Source of the DNA: Rhizophlyctis rosea
Lineage: Eukaryota > Chytridiomycota > Chytridiomycetes > Rhizophlyctidales > Rhizophlyctidaceae
Assembly (NCBI GenBank): GCA_027596075.1
Contig: JADGJC010000051.1
Coordinates: forward strand, 1 to 64,000
Direction of reading: 5' to 3'
DNA length: 64,000 bases
Shown: in pieces, positions 1 through 13,059 of the stretch
Layout: each line of letters begins with the position of its first letter
Position numbering within the stretch: position 1 is the stretch's first letter
Program-made: the position numbers and the translations under genes
Notes under the pieces: generated by a model
The model's database searches: none
Seen by the model: the letters and a program-made list of their open reading frames with translations, nothing else
What the model was told of the DNA's origin: nothing

Positions 1-413
1 AGAGGTACTCCCGGCAAAACACGTCCAGAGGTCCGGATAGGCTTGACCTTTGTATCACTCTGGAAGCACAGGAGGTCGTGCTTGCGTCACCCACGTGCAA
101 GTCCTGTGCAAACCCAGCGTCAAACACCACCAACAAAAATAGAAGGTATTGGTCCCAGCCAAGCAATCATTTCTACAAACGGCAAACCACACCACCACAA
201 ACACACCACGAATTGCAAGCTTCAAAAAATAGAACATTTTTCACAAAGAAAACAACCTCTCGCTAAGGACAAGGTAGAAGAAGAAGAAAGAAAAGAGAGA
301 ATAGGACAAACTAACGTACAGTACAAGCAGAATGCATAAATTTTGTTTTTTGAAATTTCCCTATTGACGCCCTTCAGCAATGCAGTTGCAGATGAATGTG
401 CAGACAGGGCTGT
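1..413. other. 3' flank of SKP1, no gene seen
   Basis: I see no conserved reading frame here. The short overlapping frames are A/C-rich and resemble nothing I recognise. Part of the stretch nearest position 413 is presumably the 3' untranslated region of SKP1, which ends at 414 on the minus strand. Confidence 0.5.
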
Positions 414-1326
414 TTAGCGGTCCTCGCACCACTCGTTCTCCTATAATGAGAGTAAGTACGGGAGCCGATGGGGATGATTATCTGAAATGATTCAGGGCAA
501 TACAAACCTTGCGGATCTGTTCCTCCTCCTCGGGGGTGAAGTCGTTGACGATGTTGAACGTCTTCCGGATCTCCTCAACGGACTTGCCCTTGATCATGTT
601 GGCGACGGTTTTGCATCCTGGAAAACAAATAGAAATGTTAGCTACTGTGTTCGCACACCAAGAACGCCCTATGTCACAAAATATCGTGAGAACTCACCAA
701 GGTCGAGAAGACCCTTCATGTCGAGGTAGTTCGCAGCGAGAATGAGTTCGAAGAGGGTGCCTTGGTCGACGTTCATGAAATCCCGGTCCCACTCGTCAAT
801 GTCCTCAGAGGACTTGGGCTTCATCTCCTCCTCTTGGGGGAGAGGGGGGTCGTCCTTGTGTTGCTGAGCGTATTGAATGACTACAAGAATATCAAAGGTG
901 GTTGATTACAATCGTCTGCCTTGCAATAAACAACTTTCCCACGCTCAATTGAATTTTCCCATAGACCGAAACCCTTCAAGCACCATGACAGGATTTTCCC
1001 AAAAACGTGCCGTTTCTTCCCAAATCCTCCTATCCAATATGCTCGTCTGCAATAACGCCAAAAATTTCCACTTTTCCGTTCGATAGACGCCCAATTCTCC
1101 AAAGTTGTCCATCTTCTCGAATTAGCCCCCACAAGATCCGCTAAACCAATATCCAAAGACGATACTCACCCTTGTCAAGAATGGGACCGGAGACGTTGGG
1201 GAGGGGGATGGGTTGGTCTTCAGCCTCACCGACATCCTCGAGCATGTTCTTGATGAGAATGGACTGGCAGGCGACCTCCTTGGCGACCGTGAATTCCTGA
1301 CCGTCGCTAGATGTAAGCTTGACCAT
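414..1326 (-). CDS. SKP1: SKP1, SCF ubiquitin-ligase adaptor
   Basis: Seen: four exons on the minus strand (1326-1170, 880-698, 617-508, 440-414) with GT-AG junctions whose phases join to 158 aa, the normal Skp1 length. The N-terminus has the Skp1 BTB/POZ start ([12 protein letters not shown]), a middle segment with [20 protein letters not shown], and the family's C-terminal signature ending NEWCEDR. Known of the family: Skp1 bridges cullin-1 to F-box proteins in SCF E3 ligases in nucleus and cytoplasm, and also works in kinetochore (CBF3) and vacuolar (RAVE) complexes in yeast. The ATG at 1326 is chosen because the family usually starts only a few residues before this motif. Intron 1 is long for this window (289 nt). 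A GGTGGGAAA word lies about 137 bp upstream (see findings). Confidence 0.97.
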
Positions 1327-4300
1327 AGTTGTATGTATGTACTGTTTGTGTGTGAAAGGGTATGTGGGTGTGGGTGACTGTGGGAAAGATGTGAATTGTG
1401 GTGTGTGGTGTGGATTGGCGATGCGTGGGGGAGATGGGCAAAAGGGTGGATGTTCGAATTCAGGTGGGAAAGGAAGGAGCGAAGAGGTGTGAATTAGTCA
1501 AGGTCGTGATGTCAGGCGGAGGCTATTTCCTTGTATTGCTGATAACAACGACAGCACCCCAGCCCCTTCACTCACCCTTTATTGGTTTTGTCAGTGTTGA
1601 ATTGTCGGTGACTTGACAGAGGTATGAAGCGCAGCAAGCAACAAAGGGAGCCTGTTTGAATTGAGTGCTGGTCTGGTTGTTGCAACAAACAACAGAAGGA
1701 GCGAAGGGGGCACAGGCGAGGGCCAAGGCTGCTTCATTGCCAGGCCCAACACCAAGCTTTTGTGCTACCAAGCCATGATTTTGTGTCTGATGGTGGCGTA
1801 GGCACTGGTTGTCAATGAGTGGGCCAAGTGGCTGATCCTTGTGATCAACATCGGATGGCTGGCTCATGCATTGGAGTGACTCACGATGATGATGCCTGGC
1901 TTGGTTTCTGACGGGTGTGCCAGGTCGTTGGTGACTCAATGATGTGGCTTCTTGGACATTACATAATCGACCCATTGCCACCACCAAGGGATTTGGAAAA
2001 CCTTGAAGCTCCGTGACTCGTGAGGGCGGGTGCATCTGTTAGAAGTATTAGAGCATGGGTCGCATGCATCAAAGGGATATGTGCAATCAATGCAATAACT
2101 TTGTGATCATGAATCATGTGGCAACCTCACATGCACACTTCGAACGGTCATGGGTGATTGATATTGTACCCGAGGCCTCTCCAACGCACTCCATGTCTAC
2201 GGACAGCATTATTAATATTGACCTATGCATCGCATCATTTCTTCGAAATTGCATTCGATGAAAATTGCGGTGGTGGACAGTAACTGGACCATTGCTGACT
2301 TGAATATATGTGATTGCATTGACCGGGTTTTTGCCATAATTGCGACAACCTACTCAGCGCTGTATGCAGGGTCACCAAGTCAAGAAGGAAGCGCATGAGT
2401 GAGCATTTTGACAGGTCAGAAATCCGGCATTCATCCACCTATTACGGCATTCGAACAGCATTGCGTTCCGCCAAAAACGGAAGTGCGGACCCTAGGATTC
2501 GGAGAGAAATTTGCACATCGAATGATTGTTCCATCCTCTTTGAAATTGTCGTCATTCCAAACAATCAGAGCCACACAACCGACAATTTCATTAGCGGTAG
2601 GTAGCGCTTTCCAATCTGACAAAATGCCCGGTGTTCATCATTCTCAAGCCTTTCTCCAGTGCTGAGTGGACCTTGTGCATAATCATCATTGATGTCAGGC
2701 GTCAAGTGGAAGGTATATAGTCCGCATCTCGCGCCGCGATGCTCCGGATTGTTCGCGGACGAGCTGTTGGCACCCGCCGGTAAAAGCCTATTCTCTGTAT
2801 CGAAGCTCTTGTATTCCATTTTTTTTGCCAAGGAATGTATCACAGTGTCATTGGCCGTACTGGAGTTGCCCAAATGCATCACGCGCCACTAGCTTGAAAA
2901 CGTGAAGTGAAATCAAATCGACAGGTTTGCGCGAAGTGGTCATTGGACAGCATCTTGCAATGCCTACTGGATGCCGCCCCACCACAAGACGGTAACGAAG
3001 TTCATTTTTACAGCTAACAATAACCTGATTGGATTGCGAGACCAGTGTCGGAAACAAATGAACAGCGACAGCGCTTACTCACAGCTGGCCGACAACATCA
3101 AACTCAGTTCCCACCGTTAAAGTTGCCGTCGAGTACCATCGTTTCGCGTTCGAGAGGAGGATTCAGCAGAATCTCCACCGCCATCTGCCAAATTTTGCGC
3201 AAGAAAGCACTACAAAGAGAGAAAAAACCATTGAGCCTGCAATATGTTCAATGGAATGCTGCGATGCACGGCCGCAATGTTAAACTACAAACACCAAGCG
3301 ATAGCCAACAGTACCATATCGCGCAAAACAAAAACTTGAGTTGGAAGAGTCGTCCCATCTTTCAAAATCTATACTTCCATTCAAAATGCTTCTCAAAACG
3401 CAGACATGCATGTACTCTGCCCGCGGTGGCAGGACCTGACTACCGGTAAATCAAGGCAGAGACCAAAAAAGGGGGCGTCTTGTACGCGCAGCAGGAGCGC
3501 CGACCAATGCGACGAATAATCGCCTCCTTTGTGTTGCGCATCGCATCGATTCCCAAAGTTTCCATTACTTGAAGAGGCATTAGGTACATAATAAAACGCG
3601 TGGATAATTTTATCACCTTCCTGTCGAAAGTGATACTCTTTCCTATTAACCAATCGTTCTGCAACAGTAAGCAAACACCCTGACTGACACTTCCGTATGT
3701 TGCATGAAAATAATCCCAACAACGCATCCCTTTTTGTTGGAACTACTCAACCAAAAAAAGACTCACGTCACGAACTCGCTGCCATACGTCGTGGATTCGA
3801 AAGTCTGAATCAAAGATTCCGGAATGTGTGGTTGATCGTATACCCTTGTTCGGCCTCTTTCGTCAGTGAAGTCACTGTGAACAATAAAAAGAACTTGAAT
3901 CTGTCGCACATGGATGGCATTGCATTCACCATTGTTGAGTGAAGACCCCGTTTCGCCTTGGAATAGTTGGTAAATGCTGGACCTGTATGTATCTGTTCCA
4001 TCCTTTTTCGCTACTCACTGCTTATCCATTGATCGTCATTATCAGTTCCCATGAAAGGCGTTCTGGACTAAACTGATGAGGACTGAGGTCCCAAAAAAGG
4101 AAACTCTGTTTGCCGTTCTTCATGAAAAATGGTGAACGGAATCGGCAGGTGGACAACGGATGCCCATGGATGGAACTTGGAATTACGCTGGAGGCCAGCT
4201 ACCTTGTATTAGTTTGTATTTTTTGGAAAGCTTATCATCAGACGTTAGACAAAACCAAATCGAGCCCGTGATTTACTCACTCGTTCTCAAAGTTTGCCTG

Positions 4301-6659
4301 GAACCGGCGACGTAAGGGAATGCTACGCTGCGGACCTCGTCGGGGAAGGCGGCGACCTGCACCAGGCAAATGAGTCAAATGAGCCTCCAACGTAAAGTTT
4401 GATGACGGGTAGACCACAGGAATGTCAAATTCCGCGTGGAAGTTGGAGTGTGAAAATGCCAGACGAAGGCAAAAAAAGCCATTGCGAACAGAATACTGTG
4501 ACAGGATATTCTGACTTGGAACGTCCGGCTCGGCTCTCCGATCCGCCAATCTACTTCCTGATTACCCCGAATGCATCTCTCATAAGTTGCTACCCTTGTG
4601 GTCACCGTTGTGGATCAGGAAACGTCTGACACTTCTGGATGTCCCGGCAAGAGATCCTCACGGAACAGATCTTTGGCCATTGGTTGGAAACTTTGGAACC
4701 AGTTGGCGATATGGCAATCGAAATACATCTGTCCAGTCCTTTTTGCAATTGGTCAGAATGTTACATTGCTTGTTCACTCTCCCGCTCACCTCTCAGCGAC
4801 AGCACAGAGAAGGAATCGGATGTTGGGTAACCTAAGCAAGCACGGCATCTTCTTGTCAACGCCATCCATCCCCGCTGGCCACCCGCCTCCCACTGACAGC
4901 GACATGAGGCATTCAGGAAGGCTGTAACTCCCAAGAAAGAAGTCAAATCTTCATTACAATTCGAATGTCACAACCATGCCCATGACGCTGTACAAAAAAG
5001 GATGTCCACAATGGCAAAGCAATACCTCAGAACACCGGGCTATGCGGCGATCCTTACGGTTGCTTCGCGCACCCTTTTACAGCGTGTGAAATATTATGAA
5101 TATTCATGTCAATATCATCCCAAAATTGAGGACAACCTCGAGACCTCCGGAGATGAGTGAGAAGATCACATCATACAAGACATGAAGCGCTACAGGTGAC
5201 TGAGGAGCATTTGTACTCATTGGGGACCGTTCAATCAAGATTGCCTCTCTTTCTCTCCCTCACAGATGCTTTCCGGTTTCAAGTCCACCCAGCCACCGAA
5301 CATCCGTGAAGCAGGGCAGCCATCAGCAAAAGGAATGTTTAATCGCCCATATAGTACAGCAAATCGAAGGCGATCGCCTAGAATTCTGCATCTTGAAAGA
5401 ATCAACAAAGTCTCTCTATTACAGACCCATTAGCTTTCAGCGCCTAAAGCTAAAGAACGGCTCTCTGTCGCTTTTGACTGCCGCTTACATCGCGGATGAT
5501 CTCCCATCTCGGCAGGTTCAAGAAGTCACTACCGGTGCTGCGTATTCAACCGTGAATAATTCGCTCCTTTTTTTTTGTCTTTGCGCGTCGGCACTCTGCA
5601 AACATCCTCTCACCGCTCTGATTGCTATCCAGACGAAAAGAAACTGCATCGGGCCGAAATCGATGGAGAAGATCATCTGCGACATGTGCCACATTGCAAG
5701 AAGTTGGTTACGTATGTATCTACTATGGAACTTATGGATGCTTGCAAGAATATCATCGTGGTCATGTTTTCTCATACGACTCTTTCAAGGCATGCTAACT
5801 TATTCCGCTAGTTTGGCAGTTTGCCATTTCTATGGACTTCTCAACCCTTTAGAACCTTGTTACAAACACCCTTCGTTCCCAGCACACTACGGCCGTCACG
5901 TCGATGGTCACGGAGCCGTGACTGTCTATTATGCTGGCAAGCGAAGTCAACGAACGGCTGTGTCCATACCGTCCCTGCGCACTCTGTGCTTCGCCCACTC
6001 CTTCATTTCGTTCTCCATTCTATTCATACAAGCATACAAGCGACCCCTTCAGCCCTTCTCCCCCTTGATTCTTTATCGAAACCGGAATGTTCCCTCAGCC
6101 CTTGTGTCACACTTCGTATTACACTGCCACCAGGGTCCAGCACCAGGCGTCGTCCTTCACCTCCTTTTCGGGTCCGTTTAGGAGGATCTTATGGCGGCAT
6201 AACACTGGAGACTTGTGTTCCCTTCCAGATTAACAACCCGCACAGCCCAGCATTGGGACACTGTTGTGGCGAAATCGCTCTGAGGCAGCAACTCCCCAGA
6301 AAGTTGTGGGCCCCTGTTTTTTTTTCACTGTCCCTTCTCATCCCCAGACTTTACAATCCATTTCCGTGTCTTTCCAAGCTTAGCTAAGCTTTCATCTCCG
6401 CATCTAGTCAACCATGAAAGCCCATTGCCAAGCTCATAATGCTCGCGATCCATGTGCAAGCCATCCGATATCATCGAAAAGCGGTCAATGCATCCGATCC
6501 CCGCCACTGCCTCCCTAGTTCCCCATTCTTATATCTGGCGGGCAAAGGGAGGGCACACCGCAGACCACACATTGACAACTCATCATTCCCAACAGAAGCC
6601 TCTGCACTTCAATTCTTCCAAACAGATTCTAAAGTCTTCGACTTTCCTGAACCTCTTCC
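1327..6659. other. Gene-free stretch of about 5.3 kb
   Basis: Apart from the SKP1 promoter region (up to roughly 1600), I see no conserved protein, tRNA or recognisable transposon. Frames are short and overlap on both strands, as expected of non-coding DNA. The one exception is an unusually long unspliced frame at 5306-6181 (plus, 291 codons) of no recognisable family; see findings. Nearest the membrane-protein gene (about 6400-6659) the DNA presumably acts as its promoter/leader. Confidence 0.5.
1463..1471 (+). promoter_or_regulatory. GGTGGGAAA word upstream of SKP1
   Basis: An exact GGTGGGAAA lies 137 bp before the SKP1 start codon. The same nonamer is found upstream of RPN6 and PRE10. It differs by one base from the yeast proteasome-associated control element GGTGGCAAA. 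A role is inference only. Confidence 0.25.
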
Positions 6660-7825
6660 ATGAACACAACGACCATGTCCACCTCAGACCCCAACTACGC
6701 AGCTCTCCTCGGCATCACCGCCGTCCCCGCATTGGTCTTCCTCGTCGCATACGGCGTCCTTCTATTGCTTTTCAACATCTACTTGATCAAGTTTCGCGGA
6801 ATTCGGGGAACGACTGCGTCTTTCGTTCTGTTTTGCATATGTATGTTGCAATCATCGTGGTTTTGAGTCGTGCACTGTTTCCAGCACATGTAGTCAGCAA
6901 TCAGATGGCAAACCCACCCCGAGCCCACGTTTCTGGAATTCGTCTAAGTTTTTTCCTTATGTGATGCAGTGCGAGTGGGTGCTTTCGTGTGCAGATACCT
7001 TTCTACACTCAACGGCGGATCCAACTATGCACTCATCGCCACTTCCCAAACTCTGCTAGCGGTCGGATTCGTCATTCTACTTCGGATTGAATTCAGACTG
7101 CTCTGCAATTGGTTGGTACTGCATCATTCAATTCATGAACGTCCACCTGCTTTACTTTTTCGCCATTGTGCTAATACACCTCACCAACAGGGAAGACCTC
7201 TCCCACAAATTCCATCGCACACCTCAACTTCTCAACAAAAAACCCGTCCGAATCTTCTTCCTCGTCATCGTCTTCAATTGCGTATGGATTGCCGTGACGG
7301 CGGGAACCTTCCTAGGCTTCCAGCCCATCAACCCTCCGCAAGTTTGGATAACAGTCCGGAACGCCGTATCGTGGATTCTTTGCGGGTTCCATGTCGTGAT
7401 CTTCTTGGTTGAGACTGTCCATTTGGTCGTGCCTGGAAATGCGAGTGCAGAAGAGAAGAGTCCTGCGCTTGGTGGGGCGGGACCGGTGTTCGATAAGAAG
7501 ACAAAGACGACAACCATGTTTGTACTTTGGCTTTCTGGATTGGTGTTGTGTGTCCGGGTTGGATGTAAGTTCCATGTAGGGCTCTCGCCTCTTTCCTCCT
7601 TCATGCATCTTTTTCCGACCCATTCCCTGATTCTGATCTCGCCCTCTTGCATCAGATTCCATATACTACATCTTCCGCCCAGAAATCCTCCTCAACGAAG
7701 TGGTATACTTCTGTACCAATGTCCTTCCGGAACTCCTGTTCGTACTCCTGTGGGCCGTTCCCAGTCATACTTTGAAACTGGCGCCCAGCCTTTACGAAGC
7801 ACTCGCTATAGATGTAAAACTATAG
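6660..7825 (+). CDS. Multi-pass (about 7 TM) membrane protein, uncharacterised
   Basis: Seen: four exons (6660-6840, 6970-7111, 7191-7564, 7656-7825) joining to 288 aa. Intron 2 (79 nt) has a good branch site (gctaatac) before caacag. Hydrophobic segments recur: around 12-38 (LLGITAVPALVFLVAYG), near 50-60, 75-100 (ALIATSQTLLAVGFVILL), about 120-140 (FFLVIVFNCVWIAV), 160-180, 215-230 and 250-270 (LPELLFVLLWAVP), with a hydrophilic loop rich in K/T/D before the sixth. Two in-frame ATGs (6660, 6675) could start it. The layout resembles fungal 7-TM families of unknown function (RTA1-like or DUF-type), but I recognise no signature that decides, so no function is claimed. Confidence 0.8.
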
Positions 7826-10800
7826 CAGCCCAGAACAGTAGTAGAGAGGATGTTTATGGGGTGGTGGTGTACCTGTAGTTCTATGATGCCAAAGGTCCTC
7901 TTCTTCTGCTCCGCGGGGGGGGGAGGGGGGGGCGGCTGGCGGTTCATGTATATGTGTCAACACGTTCCTTATGTACGTTCTGAGCTTTCTTGGTTCAAGC
8001 TTCAAAGACATGAATGTGCGAGCCGCTCGGTCGGCCTCCACAATTCCTGTTCTTCGTTGTGTTTTTTTCTGCTGAAAGAAAGATGATGTTCTGTTCGGCT
8101 TTTAGCTCTTGAACGTAAACGTGCGGCATCCTGTGCGGACCAATGCATGACGCTGAAGCGGCGACGGACTGATTTAGTTGGCTTTCCGTCACCTGCACTC
8201 GTTGATGATCGAAAGATAAGAAAGTTGCAGGCACGATAAATCCTTGGAAGGGAAAAAGGAATATCAGCCGGGACCTCACCGAATTCGCGAACCAGTCGGG
8301 GGCAGCAAAGGTACCTACTGGGTAGTGATCAAGGATGAGGGTGCCAGGTGCACAATGCTCCTTCCGAGCTTGCGACTCTTGCGGTTGCAGGATCTTGTCG
8401 GCTACGCGCATCGAACGTGAGATCATCGTGCTTTGCGACTGTACCGTACGCAAATGCCCCTGATGTGCTACCTGACCAAATGAACCAAACAACTGTCCCC
8501 CCCCCGTGCCTGCCACATATATGGTTGCTCAAAGCCTGGCCGAATTTATATGCAGTTGCAAATGGATTACTGCCTCCATCCCTATCGAGTAAACGAGTTT
8601 ACTACGCTCCAGCTCTCTGCATGAACCACATCCAAGGTTCTTTCCCTTCCTCTCTATTCTTGAGTACACCACGAGGCACGAGCACACTATCTCTGGTTAT
8701 GAAGCTGATCGATCAAGGGCACCCGTTCCTCGGGAAAAAAAGTGTCGCGGAGCTTCTAAGACATCACACTTGCCTTCGCAATCACCTGCTAAATCGCGAC
8801 TGAAGGAAACACGGTGTGCAATGCGCTCAGGAGATTTTGCGCACAATGATGAATGTGATCGCTACTCTGGAGCGGAATCGTTAGCTCCTACCTGATTTGG
8901 CGGAAAGTACCTCATAGAGCTCGTGGGGCAGAGAGGATACTTGGTACTCAACAAAATTTACTTGTACACCACCCCACATTTGCATGGTGGAGCTCGACCA
9001 TGTTAAACACTGGAGCGAACCGAGCATCGCCATTTCTTTTCGTTCGGCCCTCCTGTTCGCACTGACGGTCGGATTACTGCCTTCCAAAGTGAGGCTGGCG
9101 ATTGGCCACAGCAAAAAGGATTGGCAACGCGTTCTGGCATCGAAGACACAAGGCTACATAACCAGCACACTGCCAAACTCAGTAGACTCGGATGAGTTCG
9201 ATCCATTTCAGATGCAACGAATGTAATGGTGGTATTAGGGGACATCTCCATCGGATTTGGGGACGAGTTGAAATCTTGTCTCCAATGGAAGCGATGCATA
9301 CAGTACCCTCAGTCCTGAATACCGCATCTTCATGAGCAGCAATCATTGCTCAGCTGTCTCGACCAATCAGTCAAGTGCTTCACAATTGCTTTTTGCTTCT
9401 AACCTCACCTCGTAACGACCGTCATTCGTATCCAAGTCAGTAGATGGTCTGGATCCCGATGCCGAGGCAAAAAGACATGCTCAGAAGTCCAAAAAACAAT
9501 CTCAACCACAGAGATTCAACCCCTACTTCTGTTGCAGTTCGCGGACACATACATAGTAATTCTTATTGCCAACTGCATCACCGTCTATGCGGTCGAGATT
9601 CTCGTGGTCATACCACAAAGAAATCGAAATGTCAGGTGACGTTGTCTGTTTTGTTATCCTGACGGGAACGTGAATGATAAAACGCTATAGGCATCAATTC
9701 CGGTCGGCCCGTGCAGTGAATAACAATATTCCAGAGCTGGATATATAGTCACAAGATCAGAACGAGCAATTCTACAACAATTGCATGTCATTTTCAGCAG
9801 TAAGCACAGCAGTTCAACGATACACAACCTCAAGTATCAACCCCTTTTTGCTTGTCTAGACCTTTGGCAACCGATTCCCAGTCCCAATTACGGTCGCCTT
9901 GATAGATGCACGGAAAAAGAAAGGAGTGAGGACCTTGCGGATTCACTAACATGGCACGTCTTGAGAGCGCACGACCAAGTACAAGCGACAAACACCGAGT
10001 TATATCACTTAGTATGTGGCAGCCCCTGTATATAACGCGATTTCGATTGCCACAGTCCCACCTGCATGCAAGACAGCTTCTGTGGTTGAAATCAGGACGG
10101 CAGGTGGCTGATCCATTACGCATGAGGCATGCCTTCTTGTCAAATTAAGGTCGCAAATCCTGGAGGATGTAGCGATCGTTTTTTTACCGAGTGGTGGGTA
10201 GGCTCAAGCGAATCAGTCGCATGTATGAAAGAAAGAGTTATCGGAAGTGCCAAAGAAAGATGGGAGGAAGACGTGGCCCGGTTGATTCCATATATTGCAC
10301 CACTTCACAAGGACCAAGCGTCAGCAACTTTGATTGAGGAGCGAAGATTGTGGGACCGTTTTTTGGCCTTCTGCTTTTGATTTTTATGTATCATACCTGC
10401 ATCTCGTGCCGGTTACCGCCATCTTCACCGAATGGTGCGTCTTCCTAGCGATTGGCAAAGGGGCAAAGACACAAAGCCAGAGAACCATTCTCAGTGGACC
10501 AGACAATGCTGCGCTCAACTGCCGATCTTGCTGAAAGCGCCCGGATACTTTAGCAGTATAATGATCAATCATCTAGAGATACATCGGGAAGTGAATTCGG
10601 CTCACAGTAATGTTTGGTGCGGTGGCATACCTGGCATGCGCGTAGTGACCTGATCGGAGAACCAGACATGAGCTGCAAATCGCGAATATTCGCGGAAATG
10701 AAGAACGACCCCCCTCCCCGTTCCCCGGTGCTCATATCATCAAAAACAAGTAAAGCAGTACTTCAAGGAATCGAAACCCAGAAGGGTGGCCTCGGCAAAC

Positions 10801-13059
10801 GCGAGCGGAAGAACCAAGTCATGACTCCTGCCGCGGCCGGCCATCGCTATCGGTGCCAATTGGAACAAGCACCGGCATACGGTCTGTCTCACATTCCACA
10901 TTGAACCACATCGCATGATCATCAATCCATCCTCGCCACTTCTGTGTAGGACTTGTGAGCACGCCCTGACGTCACAAGAAGGGAGCAAGGCGACTCTTAC
11001 AACCGCCTTCTAACATACTCAATCTTACGAGCGTCACGGGGTGCGATGATTGTGCTCTCCTAGCGCACATCATTCCTCCATCTTTTGGGCATGTTGTTTC
11101 ACGTTTTGCTTCAGCATGCTGTTTTACTTGCTTCTCCTTCCCGCGTAGAACTCCGCCCATTGATCGTCTGGCACCCCCTCCGCTGGAAGAAAAGAAAGCC
11201 ATCAACATACACAATAGGAATGCGCTTTCCGTTACCGGCAGTTGCAGGGATCAGCGCGAGATTTGACATCATGCGGGTTCTTTGGATAATTGTGAGCAGG
11301 TCTTGCGAAACTCCGTTGCAGGAGACAAGGAGGGATTCATGGAACCCTTAATGACATTGATATTATTTCCGAACATGTTCCAATCGGGCAAAAAGAAACA
11401 AGTGCATACCCCTCTTGAACCAAGGTCAGCGACCAACGTTCGGGCTGACTTGATCGAAACAATTTTGCACTGTTTGGTTTCGCACAAGAGAGGGTACAAC
11501 GATCAGACGCCACGCTGTTACCCTGAAACAAACCAAAAGAGGCATTCCATGCCTCTGTCCTTGCGGCATGCTTTCCCAACAGGAAAAAGAGATGTAGTGG
11601 ACTCAAGGCACCTCACTTGGCATTCGTTTGAGATTGCCAAAAGTGGGATGTTGCATTAGGAGTCATACGCACATGCATCTGAATATTTCTGCCACATAGA
11701 TGGAATAGTATGTGTTGAGGCCTATGGGGTTAATCCGACACTGGTTCGGTTGGCCTCGTATGCCAGCTCAACAATACTCACGCCCAAACTGCAGAAATCA
11801 TAGTCAGAGCCGTCAGCGTAAGCTTGCGGGGGGCGGGGCATCCACGGGTGAGATCGCACCGATTGACATCAACGCGGCACACAAGTTCCACCCGGGCCTT
11901 TCGATCTCTGTGCTCTCCGTACGCCCTGCCGTCATCTTACCCGCATTGGAATCAACTTCAAGCGACTGCCAAAAAGAGATATGATAACGGATTCGACGCA
12001 AGCACACCACAAGTGAAAAACTTGAGATGAGTCAGACTGTTTATAGCACTATCTCATGGGAATCACACTCGGTATATGGCTCCCTCCACTGCCATTATTT
12101 GAAAACATCGCAAGTCCAAACACCTCAAGCTTGAGTGCTTTACGGGAAGATATACGTACATTCAGAGACGACTGGGCCAGCTTCGACAGCTGTTCTCAAC
12201 GCACTATCCAACCCTCATGATGGCATTTCCTTTTAGTGTTTCTCATATAGTTTCTTAGTTTTCACGGCGTGGTCCCGAATACTCGATCAACCTCTCATCC
12301 ATGAGCAAAAAAACGTCATTCCGTCAAAGCAAGACGGGAACATTTCGCATCTCCTTATGGTGAGACTTGTTCACAATCAAGGTCTCGTTGTACAGTTCGT
12401 GGGAAGTTTTGAACGACATCTGGAGTTTTCCTAGACTCTGTGATGTGCTGTTCTTGGCTTGTTGACCAGTCAGCATAGAAAAATGTGGAAATTACACATA
12501 GTCCTGACAACAACGAATCCTTGGCATGTCCAACTGTATGCTCCGCTGGTGGAGAGGGTGTTGGAGATTAGGGACCCGATTGCACAACCACCTTTTTTCC
12601 ACTCAGAAGTGAGTTATCCTCAGCCATTTGAAAGTAAATTCCGGCAGGACTCTTTCAATGGAGCATGTGATGATGGGAAATACATTATGCCGAATGTAGT
12701 GCTAGCGGACTGAGGTGATTGTTTTCAGGTCGAAAGAGGCAGATTGGGAAAGGGTAAGGGGATTGCCGCCATGTTGATTCGTGCACAACATGGTAACCCT
12801 GAACAAACCAAGAGTCTCACATGAAAAGCAAATATTGCACGGCCGTCTATACAACCCAAAAAAGGGAATGCAGGAACAATATCATAAAATACAAACGGAT
12901 CTAAACAAACGACACACAAAAAAAAATAACATAAAGATCCTTACAACCACACACACTCCTACAGCGCTACAGAGAGCTACAGCTAACCCCGCCATCAACC
13001 GGCGCAGCCGCAACCTCGCAGCAACCCACATAAACGCCACACAACAAAATGCGCAACGC
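7826..13059. other. Gene-free stretch of about 5.2 kb
   Basis: No conserved frame, tRNA or element recognised. It begins with a G-rich run at about 7914-7931, just after the membrane-protein stop. Frames are short and none shows a family motif. The last ~300 bp before 13060 should hold the 3' end of the ILV5 transcript. Confidence 0.5.

Noticed and set aside
7112..7190. Membrane-like translation of intron 2 of the 7-TM gene (WYCIIQFMNVHLLYF in one frame)
   Set aside because: The splice signals (gttggt, branch gctaatac, caacag) and the exact phase match on both sides favour an intron. Keeping it would change the frame.
7914..7931. G-rich run as a quadruplex element
   Set aside because: A single interrupted G homopolymer after a stop codon; homopolymer lengths in this assembly are not trustworthy.
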